A DNA stretch of 64,000 nucleotides from Acanthococcus lagerstroemiae (GCA_031841125.1 CM063110.1:22191626-22255625); one strand, 5' to 3'; shown: positions 1 through 11,939, numbered from the stretch's first letter. Numbers and translations: made by a program. Notes: generated from the letters alone by a model not told the origin.

Positions 1-530
1 TCTTGTTCTTAATCCCATTATGTTCTCATTCTCGTTTTCTGAGAACGAGAACATGCCGTTTTTCTTTTTGTTGTTCTCGTTCATTCTTCCAACATCTGAG
101 TACTGCAGGTTGATTTTTTCACTAAAAAAATTTATAATTGATGGTTTTAGAACGCAAAATCATTTCGTTCGCGTTTTCGTTCGTTCTTCTCTAACAGCAT
201 GGTTTTCGTTCATGCTCCGCACCCTATAATTGCCAACGTTTCCGTTCTCGTTCTTGTTCCCAACTGTTCCTGTTTTCTCATTCTCAGTCCCATCATGTTC
301 TTGTTCTCGTCCTGAGAACGAGAACCGTTTTCGTTCTGAATCCCATCATGTTCTTTATTCTTGTTCTGAGAATGAGAATGGAGAACATGCCGTTTTCCTT
401 CACGTTCTTGTTTGGTCTTCTAACATACTGACTGCGAGACTATTTGAGACAATGAGTCATAAGTACCAAAGAATGTATGAATCCCTTTGTTCCCACGAAC
501 GAAAACAGTCTTACACCTAAACGTTAAAGT
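1..530. repeat. Interspersed repeat A, copy 1
   Basis: The stretch is built from variants of GTTCTCGTTCT and its complement, and it resembles 18919-19400. Both copies carry, in the same order, a 'ccaac..gagtactgcaggt' block, a 'ttttttc..taaaaaa' block and a 'ttcttctctaac.gcatgg' block. The open frames here encode only Phe/Ser/Asn/Glu-rich low-complexity peptides. No transposase or terminal repeat is visible, so the class is unknown. Confidence 0.7.
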
Positions 531-3396
531 TGACAAGTTGAGCAATAAGATCAACAAATGAAAATTAAGATTGATAGGAAAACTGTGATGAGTGATGACT
601 TTTCATTTCAAGCATTAACAGAGCTTCATGTACAAACAATTGCGAATCAAGTTTTTTATTTTAAAAGCTTGTAATGTCGAAATATTTTCGAGTATTTCTT
701 ACACAAATATTGTAATGTCAAAATTTTTGAAAGTTTAACTTATAATTCTATTAAATCACTAAATTACTAGATAGTGTTGGAGTATAGCAGAGTACATGTT
801 GTACAAATGGAGAATCATTGGCTCTCTATTTGTAAAAACGAAAAACTTAGCGGTTACTTATGAAAGTAAAGTAAGTTAAAATTACCATAATTCTCGCATG
901 ATAAACCAAGAAACCTATCCGTTTTTCCGAGCGACAAGTCTGACTCGTGGAAAATATTTGGTGTTTAAAAAAGCGTTCAAAGGCACTAAACATTACTAGG
1001 CTGCTGCATTCAATAAACAGGTCCTGTGAACCAAAAAAATGAGGATAACCTCAAAAGTAGGTACAGCAGGTACTTAATACGTTTCCTCAATACAGCACCA
1101 CTGCAGAATGTTGGACTTACAAGCGAGTAAGTTGAGGGGTGAATGAGATGATCGGTTCATGGTCTCTCCAATATGCATTCCGAATCAAGCATGGAAAAAG
1201 AGAAAACAGGTTGGTTAGTAAAATGTCGATTTTGGCAACATGGTTTCATAAAGTTTTCAAGTCGAAGGTCAAGAATATGCAAGTAACTACAATTAGGATT
1301 TTTTTAAAATTTGATCTAGTTGAACTAACAAATTAATCGGAGATCTTGGTGAAATCAATTTTTTTTTGGCTTTTTGGACGTGAAATTTGCAATTTTGCTC
1401 GAAGCTGTGTCCTTCCTGGAAAAGTGGTAGCTCCTCCGCCAGCAAAAATGATCACACTACGGGCCTGATTCTGGAATTACCATTTATCAGATAAAATTAT
1501 GCATTTTCCCACTGAAGGTTGCAGAAAATTCTGGGTCTCACTTCTATATGTACAGAAAACTGTACATACCAAATGCTTATCCCAACGGGGGGGGGGGAGG
1601 GGGCATTGAGATCTGTACATTTCTTGAAATGTCAGGAAAAATTTACACCCGTAAGAACAGTGCAGAAGCAGATGAAAACATTTACTGACGCTCCTATTAT
1701 GAGTCCATTTGTAGAACTACAATTTCTCCATGCACTCCCGCTTTTCCCAAAGATCCTAGTCAAGTATTTGTTATGCACTTACTAAATGCTGATTTAAGAT
1801 ATTTTTCTCTATCCCTTGACACACGTGAAGAACATTAAGGGCCTCTTATTAACAGAATGTAATTATTCCATCTCATAACCAGGAGGAATAACTCATTAAT
1901 CCACTGGGAAATTTGATATTTGAGCTTAATCATCTCTCACATTCTTTTTATTCCAGTAAAATTTGTCCGAAGCTGATACTGTCTCACACGGATTGACTTT
2001 TGATGCTAAACTTGAGAATTTAGACATTATTGACATTTTTGCTACCTCAGTCATCCATACCTGTTCCAAGCTGTGGTCTCCACATCAAGCACAATTGTAA
2101 TACGACTTAATTTCATACAGGCTGAACTTCTTTCTGAGCGAACATATCTGGAAATTATAAAGAAATACTTGAAGGAAATAGAAAATTAATATGTGAATTA
2201 CGAAAGTACCCGCCTGGAAATCGTGAGGGCAAGTGCCAAATTTGCTTGCGTCAGGTTGGTGCTAGCGCCTTCCCATTTGAAATGCATGCGAGCGCCGTTG
2301 CCGGAATTTTGGGCCATTCGGGGCCAGCGCAAACTTGGCATGACTATGGTGCCTGGTGCAAATTGAGCGTTAATTTTCGATTTTGGTGCTTGATTTACGC
2401 TAGAATCAAGAGCAAATCGGGCGTATATCTGGTGCCGATGCCGGAATTTGAGCAGACATCACAATTTCCCGGCGGGCGTAACCCCTCTTTGTGTGACCAC
2501 GAAAGCTGGATGAGAGGATCTTGGCAGCCAAGCATATAACTGACCAAACAATTTGTGACTCAGCAAAGAATGCTTTCAGATAATGATATAATGGGGTGAG
2601 CTATTTTTTGGTTCTGAATACCCATTATAAACTAACCTTTTACTTCAGTGTATGTTACCAGTCGTTCAGCGTAAAATTGTATACATAATATGGTTTGGAA
2701 ATGAACAGTTGAATACCAGCTGCTGGTCTATTTTAAGAAAGTGGATTGCTCACTGTAGTCACAACTTCGAGATACTCGCATCACCCTCATTCTTCATATG
2801 TATCTGAGGTCATCATGACGTTTTTACTTTCTATTTGACTGTGACTGTAACAGGTAAAACTCCAGTAGTTTCATATGTTTTGATACAACTGATATGGGGA
2901 AAAGCACCTGTATTGGTTGAATTAAAAGACAAAATTAGTACCGAACCTGCGAAATGGATAAGTCATCTGGGCGTGCGGTATGTCTACATGGCTCCAAGAT
3001 ATTGTTAATCTGCACAAGTGTTGGCTTCGCTTTTGGTTTGGTTGAGAGTGATCTGCCCAACTTCTGAAAGTTTCAGAGCACAAGTCAAACACGACCAATG
3101 TTTATAGATTGATAAGCTTAGCAGATTATAACTTCCCTTATTATTCTTTGAATTTTTCACCAAAACGCGACAAGATGCTACCCTTATTCATTCCTAACCA
3201 GTAGGTTTTGCCCAGCAGATGCTTACCTAATTTAACAGACTCCGAGTAGATAACCCTCGATGAACAGTAATTTGATAGTTATCCTATCTGAATTCTTCCA
3301 AATGAAAATCCGTAGTCGTGTAAAGTAGGTAACAGCAAATCAGTTGCTAAGGAATCTGAAAAATAAGTTATAAAATGGCATCATCTGCTATTTTTA
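531..3396. other. Intergenic stretch, no gene recognised
   Basis: AT-rich sequence without a convincing exon. A poly-G run lies near 1588-1605. Around 2215-2535 the composition is more GC-rich and the phrase 'gccggaattt' occurs twice (near 2300 and 2443); this suggests an old repeat, not coding sequence. The short open frames have no domain or splice context that I recognise. Confidence 0.6.
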
Positions 3397-3400
3397 GCAG

Positions 3401-3568
3401 TACATATTCGAACAAAGTCTGTAACTTACTTTTAGCGACAAAAACGTCAATGTAGATGATGGCGTGCGAGTACATTTGGTTACCATTATTGCTGTACTTG
3501 CTGATTATCGTGATTCCAACTGTGAACGATGATTTTCTATCAAGATCTGACAACGTAAATTCAGAAAG
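3401..3568 (+). CDS. Candidate first coding exon with signal peptide (partial gene)
   Basis: An ATG at 3456 (a second ATG follows at 3459) opens 37 codons and two further bases, ending at 3568 before a donor GTAACC at 3569. The N-terminus MMACEYIWLPLLLYLLIIV is a short polar start and a long hydrophobic core followed by polar residues, the shape of a signal peptide or single membrane anchor. The rest is acidic and polar (about residues 22-37). Upstream, 'ctatttttagcag' at 3388-3400 could be a splice acceptor, so the exon may begin at 3401 or 3398 with some 5' UTR. The exon ends in phase 2, and I could not find the continuing exon. The product would be secreted or membrane-bound, function unknown. 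A chance ORF remains possible. Confidence 0.35.
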
Positions 3569-4362
3569 GTAACCAACTCAAAACAAGGTTTAAACTGAGA
3601 TTCAATACCAACATTCACTAATGATAGTTCTCATTGCAAATTATATTCACATGGCAGTATGAAGGAAATTAAAATCAATTTAGAAGGGGAGGGATCTCGC
3701 TCCTTCGGCCAGTCAAAATAGAGAAATCGGACACACGGAATAAAATTTGAGAAATTATCTAAATTATATGTAACTATTATCTATGCTTTATCTCATATTA
3801 GTTTTTTGTTATTGTTTACCCTATAAAGAAGTCAACTATACTTACTAGTCAGATTCGTGAAAGATGAGATGATAGCTCGTTAGCCCTTATTGTGTGCTGG
3901 TTGTAGTTCGTAGTTCATTGTAGAGTTGTATCAATCTAGTGTACGTGTGTGCTCTGGCCCGAATGAATGCGAATGATTATTGTGTTCGTGTCCCTCACAT
4001 CGCGCTGCAAGTTGGCAAAGTACACCTGTTTTCGTGTCTTCCTTTTCCGAAGATTACGTGTGGATCGAAAATCAAATATCAAAATAGAATCCATTTCACA
4101 TTTCAATTTTATTCGGTTCGGCTGTAAGCCGGTGCGCGCAGGGACATGATTAGATGATTACCAACCTGCCCGACTGATAGGGGAAGTCGGAACCCGTTAT
4201 TCTGCTGCATTTTTTTGTCTGAAGTAGTCTGTGAAAAAAGACACAAATGTATCTTAGGTTTAGGTATTTTATTTCTTTAATAAATTTCAAGAATTCAGTG
4301 CACCCTGTTGTACGCTAAAGTGTACGTGTGACTCATTGAAAACGCGGGAAGTACTGTAGCGT
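3569..4362. other. Non-coding stretch between two candidate exons
   Basis: No gene recognised. Two overlapping frames of about 60 codons lie at 3939-4149 but lack a domain and splice context. The sequence may be intron or spacer. Confidence 0.5.
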
Positions 4363-4363
4363 C

Positions 4364-4369
4364 TCAGTT
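4364..4369 (+). promoter_or_regulatory. Possible initiator (Inr) element
   Basis: TCAGTT matches the arthropod initiator consensus TCAGT and stands about 150 bases before the ATG of the candidate two-exon gene. No TATA box at the usual distance and no downstream promoter element at +28 are evident. Short match, so weak. Confidence 0.25.
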
Positions 4370-4518
4370 TTGTTCGTCCATTTTCTATTTTCTCCGTAGT
4401 ATTTTCCGTGAAGTGCAGTGAAAAGTGAATAATTAAAGTGTTAAAAAGACTAAAAAGAAGTCTATTTGTATCCCGATGTGAAAGATTTATTCAAATCATC
4501 AAGTTTCTGCCTGCCGAG

Positions 4519-5384
4519 ATGTACTGGGAAACAGGTACGTTCAGTTCCGAGTAATGCTTCTACAGCTGTATATCGCAAACGTATCTCTCGCATCTCGTAA
4601 TGGAGTTAGCCTTTACATAACTTTTTGGCTTGAAATTATAAAACAGGGTCTTATTTAATCGGAAAAATAATTAGCATACTTCAGCCTTTCATCGTATTCA
4701 GTAAGTGATCTTCTTTGAAACTGCTTTAATTCGTGACATCGATCAGATATACTGATGTGTGTAATAAACGAGAAGTCAGCAATTGCAATTTCGTACATAT
4801 TTTACGCGAATGCATTATTTCTAATTGCTAAACTTACATTAAGTATTCGTAAATGCGAATACATGTTCGTTTCTGAATGCGCGTGCAGTTCCTTAGAGAT
4901 TCCGAAAAGTTAATTTGACTTACATATAGAGTAGATGATGATTCTCATCTGTCCCTATAAAGATAGAATGTTGGAAGTTATAAGAGTTCTTGGTGTTAAA
5001 AATCTGTGTATTTTGAATACATGCAACCTCAACAGTTGATTCGAATATTTTATGTTACAGAGATACCATCCTGCGTTTCATTTTGTCTACGCATTCTCCC
5101 ATTCCGTATAAGATTTTGTATCCGAAGATTTCTCCAACCCGATATTCGTTCTAACCGGCTGGATTGATGTTTTGGTTAGTATATTGCGTTATTTTTACGT
5201 CTGCTCTGAAACCGCTTGTAAAATTTTGAACGAGACAGTGGATTTCTTATTCGAGTCCATAATCCGGATTAATTATCGCGGTGCTCTATTAGAGGCGATA
5301 ATATTATTTCTCTTCAGTGGCTTATTCACTCCTGCAGAAGTATATCGGCATCTTGCAGCAGCTATGGATAAAGAATCTGACTAG
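4519..5384 (+). CDS. Candidate two-exon gene encoding a 95-residue protein
   Basis: Proposed exon 1 is 4519-4534 (ATG TAC TGG GAA ACA G), ending at a strong donor GTACGT at 4535. Proposed exon 2 is 5113-5384, entered through AG at 5111-5112 after a pyrimidine-rich tract. Joining them (phase 1) gives 16+272=288 bases, 95 codons and a TAG stop. The predicted protein begins MYWETDFVSEDF and has two hydrophobic stretches (about residues 19-31 and 68-79), so it may be a small membrane protein. It ends MDKESD. The region before the ATG (about 4366-4518) reads like a 5' UTR, and AATAAA lies 118 bases after the stop. A better-looking acceptor (ttacag, 5060) gives early stops, so the chosen acceptor (TATAAG) is the weak point. 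No family recognised. Confidence 0.38.
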
Positions 5385-5501
5385 GTGAATTTCTCGATGT
5401 ACTTACATGAAATCAGTTCAGAGTACCATTCTGAATAGGATTATAACATGCTTTTCATGAGTTGAAAATATTACTACTCAAAATTCATTAGAACGCCACA
5501 A

Positions 5502-5507
5502 AATAAA
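5502..5507 (+). terminator. Poly(A) signal AATAAA
   Basis: A perfect AATAAA lies 118 bases beyond the stop codon at 5384, a normal distance for an animal 3' UTR. It supports the neighbouring ORF being the last exon of a transcript. Confidence 0.4.
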
Positions 5508-5604
5508 CGTATTGAATGCTTATAAACGTCCTTTCTGTTATCTTCACTGAGGAGGTGGTGTCAGTGTTATCATCACTCAGCTCATTTAAAAGAGAGAAAA
5601 AAAA

Positions 5605-5930
5605 AACATCCATACAAAATCCACATTATACCAGAAATCTTTAATAAATCCGAACATGTTATTCAAATCCCAGAAATCTGTACAAATATAGATACATCAA
5701 TATGTCTATAGCAGCACTGTTCTAAGAATTTGTCAGAATTTGTTACAAGAGTCAAGGAACTAGTTTTGGAGCAGATTATTTTGAAAACCATGACTTTTTT
5801 ACATATCCGTGTGCTGGGTCCATACAAACCGTTTCTAAATAATTTTTATTTTAGTATACGTAGGTACGTACTTTTCCGCACATCATTGTGCAGAGGCCGT
5901 CGTGTAAACCTTCTCTGCAGTAGTGTAGGG
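5605..5930. repeat. Dispersed repeat B, copy 1
   Basis: Aligns by eye with 14981-15290 in the same orientation. Shared blocks include 'ccagaaatctgtaca', 'gcagcactgttct', 'tgacttttt.acatatcc' and a block beginning 'ttttattttagtata' that ends 'gcagaggc.gt.tataccttctct'. No coding content. Confidence 0.75.
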
Positions 5931-6544
5931 GGGGGGGGAAGCAAAAAAGAAGTTAAATATCCCTTTCCCTTTTTTTTTTAAAAATCAAGTTTGCCGTAAA
6001 TTTACTGTAACAAAAAAAAAAAAAAAAAAGTAGCGTAGGATGCTCATGAGAGCCTGACTCCCTTCCCCCTTTGGCTACGCCACCGCTTTCCTGGATGATG
6101 TTTAGTTTAGTATATGTACTTTACTGTGAATCTTGAATATGTACAGGGCTGCCAACACTTGAAACTTCAAGTTTACATCCCAATTTACAAAGGGTGTCTT
6201 AAAATTAACTTAAAATATACGTAACTGTCAGTAGCGCTCATATTCGGAGGGGACGTTCTCTATCGGCAGAAACTCGAAACAGGAGTGTGAAGTTTGTTCC
6301 ATTACGTGCCAATAGAGTGCGCAACGAGGTTATACAATGTATTAGATGCCGAGGTCGCTCGTCAAACATCTAGGTGGTTGGGTAAACCCTCCAAGAAAAA
6401 AAGGTGTATATTGAATAAATTTTTTGCACAATATGAATCGAATTTTTTCGCAGGATTAATCGCCATCGCTATTAGGCTGAGCACCTAGGAGCTCCTTTTC
6501 AAAATATCAACCTTCATTCGCTATGCATTTCCGCATTCGTTCTT

Positions 6545-6860
6545 CCCAGAGACGAAACTTAACTTTTAGTTTTATTTTTTTTTTTGGGGGGGGGGGCGAC
6601 GAAGAAAGAATAATTTGCCGACAGATATTTTTCGAAAAGTGAAAATTGGCCGACAAAATTTAAAAAAAAATTGAAAACTAGCCGATTATTTGATCGAAAT
6701 ATTTTTTAATTGAAAAAATAAAATAAGCAGACAAACGTTTTTAGAAAATTAAAAATTCGAATCAACAGAGTTTCAAAATTTGCCGACAGCCAAAATATTG
6801 GAGGTTTCGGGGGTTTCTCAACCCCCCACACCTCCTATAGTTTTGTCCCTGGCTTATGAA
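6545..6860. repeat. Dispersed repeat C (GCCGACA-rich), copy 1
   Basis: Contains several 'gccgaca' phrases spaced by poly-A/T, the phrase 'atcgaaatattttttaattg' and an end 'gggtttctcaaccccc'. Related sequence lies at 23335-23490 (same strand), 52205-52395 (opposite strand) and, for the distal part only, 38810-38885. Confidence 0.65.
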
Positions 6861-7362
6861 TTATACGAAATTCTGCACCAGAACCAGAGATTCTCCCTCC
6901 CCTCCCGAAGTAGAGAGACGTTTTTTCTCTCCTTCTATAGGGGAAAGACTGTCTCTCCCTCTTTTTCTGAGGGATGAGAGACTCCCTTTCCTTCTGTGGG
7001 GGGGGGGACTCCCTTCCTCGTCGAACACAATAGTGAATAGCGTAACATTGCTCTACAAACTATGCACACTGAACGTTTAATACCGATGGTAGAATGTTCT
7101 AGTTTGTTGCACTGTACAGAAAACAACATCTGGTTAGTGCGATTTGGAGTACATCCAAAATGACTACTTTTGCTACAGAAGGAAAAGAAGTTTTAACATC
7201 AAGAGTTTACTGACAAAAGTAGAATTGATCAACAAAATGTTGTGGTATGTTCTTGTTCGAACTTTCATCTGTGAGATTGGTATATTCCCACCGAATTTAA
7301 AATTATTGGATGTAGGTAGCGCCTTTTCGCCTGAATTTATTGAGAGGAGCTGGATATGACTT

Positions 7363-7482
7363 TTTTTTTTTTTTTTTTTTTTTTAATTTTAAAGAAATTT
7401 ATTGAAAGCAGCATTTAATACAGTCTTTTATTCAACGTACGAGTAGCATGAAATTATCTTTCTAATGATACCAAAATCTCAT
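7363..7482. repeat. Dispersed repeat E, copy 1 (inverted partner at 11497-11592)
   Basis: Its reverse complement matches 11497-11592 across 'gaaaatgagattttggt', 'gaaag.taa.ttcatgc', 'atact.tattt.aatgctgctttc' and a poly-T/A end. The pair is therefore inverted, about 4 kb apart. Confidence 0.65.
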
Positions 7483-7764
7483 TTTCAAAAAAAAAAAAAA
7501 TGGATTTGGTTCTAAATTGCACTGACCTGATGACATGTAGAACTACGTTGGACTACTTCTTGTCACAAATGCCAACCTTCCACACCATGCTACTGACAGT
7601 TATTTTGAGACACCCTTTGTATTGAAACTTAAACCTAAGTTGCATGTGTTGGCAGCACTGTCAGTATATTCATTGCACTCTTATCACTTTAGGGTAATTA
7701 GATCACCCCAAACTGATGACAATACCTACAAAACGTTTGCCTGTGGTGGGTACAGAGATATTAA

Positions 7765-8140
7765 GAGTTAAAAATAAAAAGTGTCTTTCGGTATGGTCAT
7801 CCTTATGCAACAATAGACATTCATTATCCAAAAATAACTACATCTGATTAATGGGTTAGTATGCCTTTATTAACTCTCCATACAACGTTTTGTTTCGGAA
7901 TCTACTAATCGACGGCAGAACACTTTTTGTTCGCTATTGTCTTTCTGCATAGACTTTTTCATGTGTCCTTCGGCATGGCATTCATTATTTTGATCGCCAT
8001 GCCAAAATATAGAATCCCCTCACTGTCGGCCCAATCTTACTAATATGTTATACAGAACGCCTCTTAACAACTCCCACCAAAAAAAGTTCAAATATCCCCT
8101 ACTTTCGTCCATGAAAAAAAAAAATACCTGAAATATTAAC
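7765..8140. repeat. Dispersed repeat F, copy 1
   Basis: Matches 47765-48350 in the same orientation over most of its length; for example 'tctactaatcgacgg', 'aacactttttgttcgctatt', 'cccctcactgtc' and 'tttcaaatatccccta'-type ends. The other copy carries an extra block of about 230 bp (48053-48283) absent here. Confidence 0.75.
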
Positions 8141-9618
8141 AGTTTTGACGAATGACCTAGAAAGTGAAAACCAGAAAAGTGATACAACTGTTCACAAGTC
8201 AAAAATAAACAGTATAATTTTATGTTTCATTACAAACCAACATGTAAGAAGTAACCAAAGAAGGGCGTTGCTCTTGAAGAGCAAGTTGTTCACTATTTGG
8301 TGAACTTAGTTTTGAAGTTTTGAACTAGTCCCCCCCCCTCTCCCAAAAAAAGAATAAGAACTAGTTCACGATTTTCGGATCTGGTTAATTTGTTCATTCT
8401 TTGTTCAGTTTTTTTTTTGGGTGGGGGGGGGGAGGTCTTGTATTTTTCCACTTTCATAATGGGTTTCAGATGAAGAATGTTAATGTATGAGGTTTTAATT
8501 TTAATCAATAATCTCATAGGATTTCAGTAGGGATTAAAAAAAAAATTGTTTGGGTAATAGCCTAGTTTTCAGTTGTATTACCAAAGAGAAATTTTAGCTC
8601 GCTCCGCTCGCTGCGATGAACTAGAGTCAGTGAACAACAGCAAGAACTAGGTAATTCACTAAAAATGGAAAAGGAACAAGAGGAAGTTCATTAAATAATA
8701 GTGAACAACGCTCATCTCTGGATGTAACCAGGGGCGGAAATAGGGATGCTAGGGTGGTCTAAGCCCCCGGTTTCAAAATTAGCCCTCCTAAATGAAAAAT
8801 GTGAAACTATACGAGTACTGCTATTATCATTTGTGATGTGCTTTCTTTTTTTCTCTCTCACTAAGGAAGTATTACAGAGAAAAAAACAAATTTTCATAGT
8901 TTTTGGGGGGCGGGGGTGGGGCTATGATTTTTGGATTTTTATAAAGTTATTTCAGGCGCTGGGGCTTCAGCTCTCCCCCAAGTGTTTCGCTCTGTAACAT
9001 AAGTTATCGCCATAGTTTGAAATTTATATTGAAATACTTCCAACTTGGATTTAACATTCATGCTTATTGAGCTCATTCGTTCTTTTTAAAAAGTATACCG
9101 AAATTGAAACAAGGAAACACGATAATGACGATGATCAACGTTAGAACACTAAACAGATAACAGAAGCAATTTTTTCAAGGAATCGCAAATCCTCAAAAAA
9201 ATCGCGAGTGAAAAACTGCGATTCGGACCGGGCGAACGTCTGGTGCCCTAGTATCGCTCTAGGTGCTAAGAATTTGAAAGAATGATCATGGCAATCAAAA
9301 TAATGTGTAAATTGAGCAATTTTCATGATTTTTCGCATTTAAAAAATATTTAACGTAATATTGGTGGAGGTTTCAAAAATTTTTGGTACGGCTCTTAGAA
9401 TGATGTTTTCTCCGACCAGCAAAGGTAAAGTAATTATTAATGTTTTTTTTATGACAAATAACAAAGAGAAAAATTTGTGTCACGTTAAATACACATTACT
9501 ACACTTCCGAATACCTTCACATTATTAATAATTTTAGAAAAATCGAAAAAAATCGAGAAAAAAAAAATAGTTTTGGTCTTTCTTTTACGATTACCATCTC
9601 TATTGAATACTCCTAGAT
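8141..9618. other. AT-rich stretch with possible degenerate MITEs
   Basis: No gene seen. Poly-C/G tracts occur near 8332, 8421 and 8904. At 8729 CAGGGGCGGAAA looks like a hAT-MITE end, and 'ttcgctctg' near 8994 could be the partner end, but I see no convincing target duplication. Confidence 0.4.
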
Positions 9619-9925
9619 CAGGGGTTCTCAAACTTCAGATACTCGAGGACCCCCATAATTATTTATGTAGTCAATGTGGACCCCTTTTTTTCACGTGACC
9701 ATAGCCGCAGGGTATCCACCCGTCGAAAACAATATTGCCCTGCTCATAGGCATGAATTGAGCTAGCCATGTACACATTTCGTAATATAAACCAAAACTGT
9801 TATTTTCAGAAATAAGCGTTCTTGGTGCGAGTGATAAAAAAAAAAATATCTAAAAGAATTGTCGAATATTTATTTTCGGCACGGGACCCCTCAACAAAAC
9901 TATTGCGGAACCCCTACTTTGAGCC
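9619..9925. mobile_element. Degenerate hAT-type MITE
   Basis: Starts CAGGGGTTCTCAAACTT, a terminus widespread among hAT-derived non-autonomous elements, followed by 'gaggaccccc'. The far side has 'gggacccctca' and 'ggaacccctactttgag', which read inward as the partner. The exact right end and the target duplication are not visible. Confidence 0.5.
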
Positions 9926-9945
9926 TAATATTGGTTTTCCTTATT

Positions 9946-10200
9946 AAATGGTATCTACTTATAAAAATTTTATTATTTTTGTCTTAGTGCCATTACAACC
10001 GATACAATTTCAGTTAGAAGAAAAATCTTATTATTCTTATACTTTCTTAACCATATAGTTTAGAGGGCTGATAGTCAGGTTTTCCCTAACGTTTTTTGAG
10101 GAAAACATTATTTACTCATGAAAATTTTATCATTTTTGTTTCAAAGGCAAAACACTAAGTAATACATTTTCAGTAATAAAAATCTTAAAATTTAGAATGT
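9946..10200. repeat. Dispersed repeat G, copy 1
   Basis: Shares block order with 14713-14950 and 15461-15715: 'ggtatc.actcatgaaaatttt', 'ttaatgccat', 'cttaac.atag', 'ggctgatagtca' and 'gaaaat..at.atttttgt.tca.aggcaaaa'. No coding content. Confidence 0.7.
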
Positions 10201-10449
10201 TTGAAAATGTACCAAAACAATTTTCGTGTGGTTTTAAATGCTATATTATTGTTAAGGTTTTATCGAATTGGCCGCTGTCGGCACGTTTACAGTGTGACAA
10301 CGCGCTCTAACGGTGTTGCGCAAAACTAGTGTATGCTCCGACTTTCGTCCGCGCCCGGTAGGTTGCGTGTGGTGTATCGCTTAATGGAATCGTTTGGGAA
10401 CTCTCTGCTCTGAATATTTCGCAGCAAATTCGTGTTTCTTTTTTCGTAG

Positions 10450-10545
10450 AGATGGGGAAAATCGATAATTTTTGTCATCGATTATAATCGATGACAGACC
10501 GCATTTTATCGATTATAATCGATTACAATCGATATTTTTGGGGGA
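10450..10545. repeat. Clustered ATCGATTATAATCGAT palindromes
   Basis: The 16-bp palindrome or close variants occur about four times in under 100 bases. The stretch is flanked by a phrase resembling a repeat end ('gagatggggaaaat'). Likely repeat-derived. Confidence 0.5.
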
Positions 10546-10785
10546 TAAACTTGATGTTTTTCACTTTTTTTTTCATTTTTTGGTATCTTTATGTTGAATT
10601 TATTGAGGTAGGTCACTAACAAGTATTTAATAAGATGGTACAATCATTTTTGTAAAATAAAACCATCACCTAAATGAAAACAGCAAAAAAAAAAATTAAA
10701 AAAAAACCAAAAGCATACGTTAGCACCGTTTATGCTTTAATGACTCGTTACCATTTGTCATATAGTATGAAATATTTTCAAAAAT

Positions 10786-10905
10786 TTACAAGTCCAACAA
10801 ATACGTGTTTTTATTTAAGAGGACGAGTTGTTCTGCATGTGCAGGATTCAGGCGAGCCCTTTTTGAGGCTAAAGTGTTTCCTGCTGTGTGGTCTAAGGTA
10901 GCTAC
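10786..10905 (-). pseudogene. hAT transposase C-terminal dimerisation fragment
   Basis: The minus strand reads TAGNTLASKRARLNP followed by AHAEQLVLLNKN. This corresponds to the conserved C-terminal block of hAT transposases (form: 'TAG...t.kR.rL.p.h.eqLvfLn.N'), which mediates dimerisation. The upstream residues (GLERLVATLDH) look like a corrupted version of the family's 'vERvFS' motif. The reading frame continues to 11046 without further recognisable hAT sequence, so only a tail fragment remains. It is isolated, has no visible terminal repeats and is presumably inactive. Confidence 0.6.
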
Positions 10906-11042
10906 TAATCGTTCGAGGCCTTTTGCGGAATCACAGCAATGCCAATTCAGCCCCCGTAGCCATGGGGGGCAAGCTGGGGCTGAGTCCTCTCTAAATGTAT
11001 CCTGATCCCTCCTAGGCAAAGATACCACCATTAAAAAAATCA

Positions 11043-11092
11043 TCATTACGCTGAAGGAGAAGGAGAAAAGGGAAGGAGAAGGAGAAAAGGGA
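11043..11092. repeat. GGAGAA-type minisatellite
   Basis: Short purine-rich tandem repeats: gaaggagaag and gagaaaaggg alternate for about 50 bases. Confidence 0.7.
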
Positions 11093-11496
11093 TAAAGAGA
11101 ATTGATATCACAGAAATATTTAAAAATTTAAAACAAAAACTTGGTTAACTAATTTGGGACTCTTAGAATGGGAATGGGATTTTTATGTAATGGCCCCAGT
11201 ACATTCTCGCTAAATTACCCGAGCCTGTTTAGTCAGCGAGGCGAGACACCCATTGAAATAAAACGTAAAACCTATGCACACTTTTCTGTTCGTTTGTTAG
11301 AAAATGTCGGCCTCGGCCTCCCAAAACGTTCATAAAGCCCCATCCACACATAAACTCTGGCTACGGACTTGTTCCGTCTCGCTAATATTTGCTGTAAGAT
11401 TTGTAGGTCTTACTGTTTCTGCGACGAGATCTAATTTCAAACCATACCACAATAAGGACCTCTTTCACTTATCGTCGGGTCCACTCCAATTTTTCT

Positions 11497-11592
11497 CGAA
11501 AATGAGATTTTGGTGCTATTGGAAAGGTAACTTCATGCAGCATCGAATAAAATACTGTATTTAATGCTGCTTTCGATGTTCTTTTTTAAATA
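11497..11592. repeat. Dispersed repeat E, copy 2
   Basis: Inverted partner of 7363-7482; see that entry for shared blocks. Confidence 0.65.
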
Positions 11593-11939
11593 TCTTGTTC
11601 AGGCACGTCGCTACGTCATTTTTTCCGGAAGGAGGGGCAGACTTTTTATGTGGACAAAATGACGTATTATTAGGGGGAGGGGAGGCTGATTTCGCTGTAA
11701 GAAGAATTGAGCCCAAATTTCGAAGTTCTTTACAAATTTTTGATCTGGCCCCAATCCGGATTCCAGACCCCGTGGGGGATGAAGTCTGCTTAACACCACT
11801 GCTTGTCTCATTCTTTGAAAACGAGCAAAATTCTGGTAATAAATTAATCTCTTATAACAAAATAGTTTCTGAGGGTGATTCGTCTCTGTTTCATGGACTA
11901 CGCAGGGGGAGGGCTAAAATTCAAAAATTGGGTATGGTA

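Larger units (their letters stand above)
6144..7660. mobile_element. hAT-like element of about 1.5 kb with imperfect terminal inverted repeats
   Basis: The left end CAGGGCTGCCAACAC (6144) matches the reverse complement of the right end, CAGTGCTGCCAACAC (7660 inward). The similarity continues for about 95 bases, including ACAAAGGGTGTC and AACTGTCAGTAGC on both arms. CAG..CTG termini fit hAT-superfamily elements. I do not see a matching 8-bp target duplication (flanks aatatgta and tcagtata). The inside holds other repeats (6545-6860, 7363-7480), homopolymer runs and no transposase. Confidence 0.6.

Noticed and set aside
11595..11939. N-terminal extension of the LINE endonuclease frame
   Set aside because: The frame is open but the sequence resembles a MITE-like G-rich repeat and has no LINE ORF1 or endonuclease motif.
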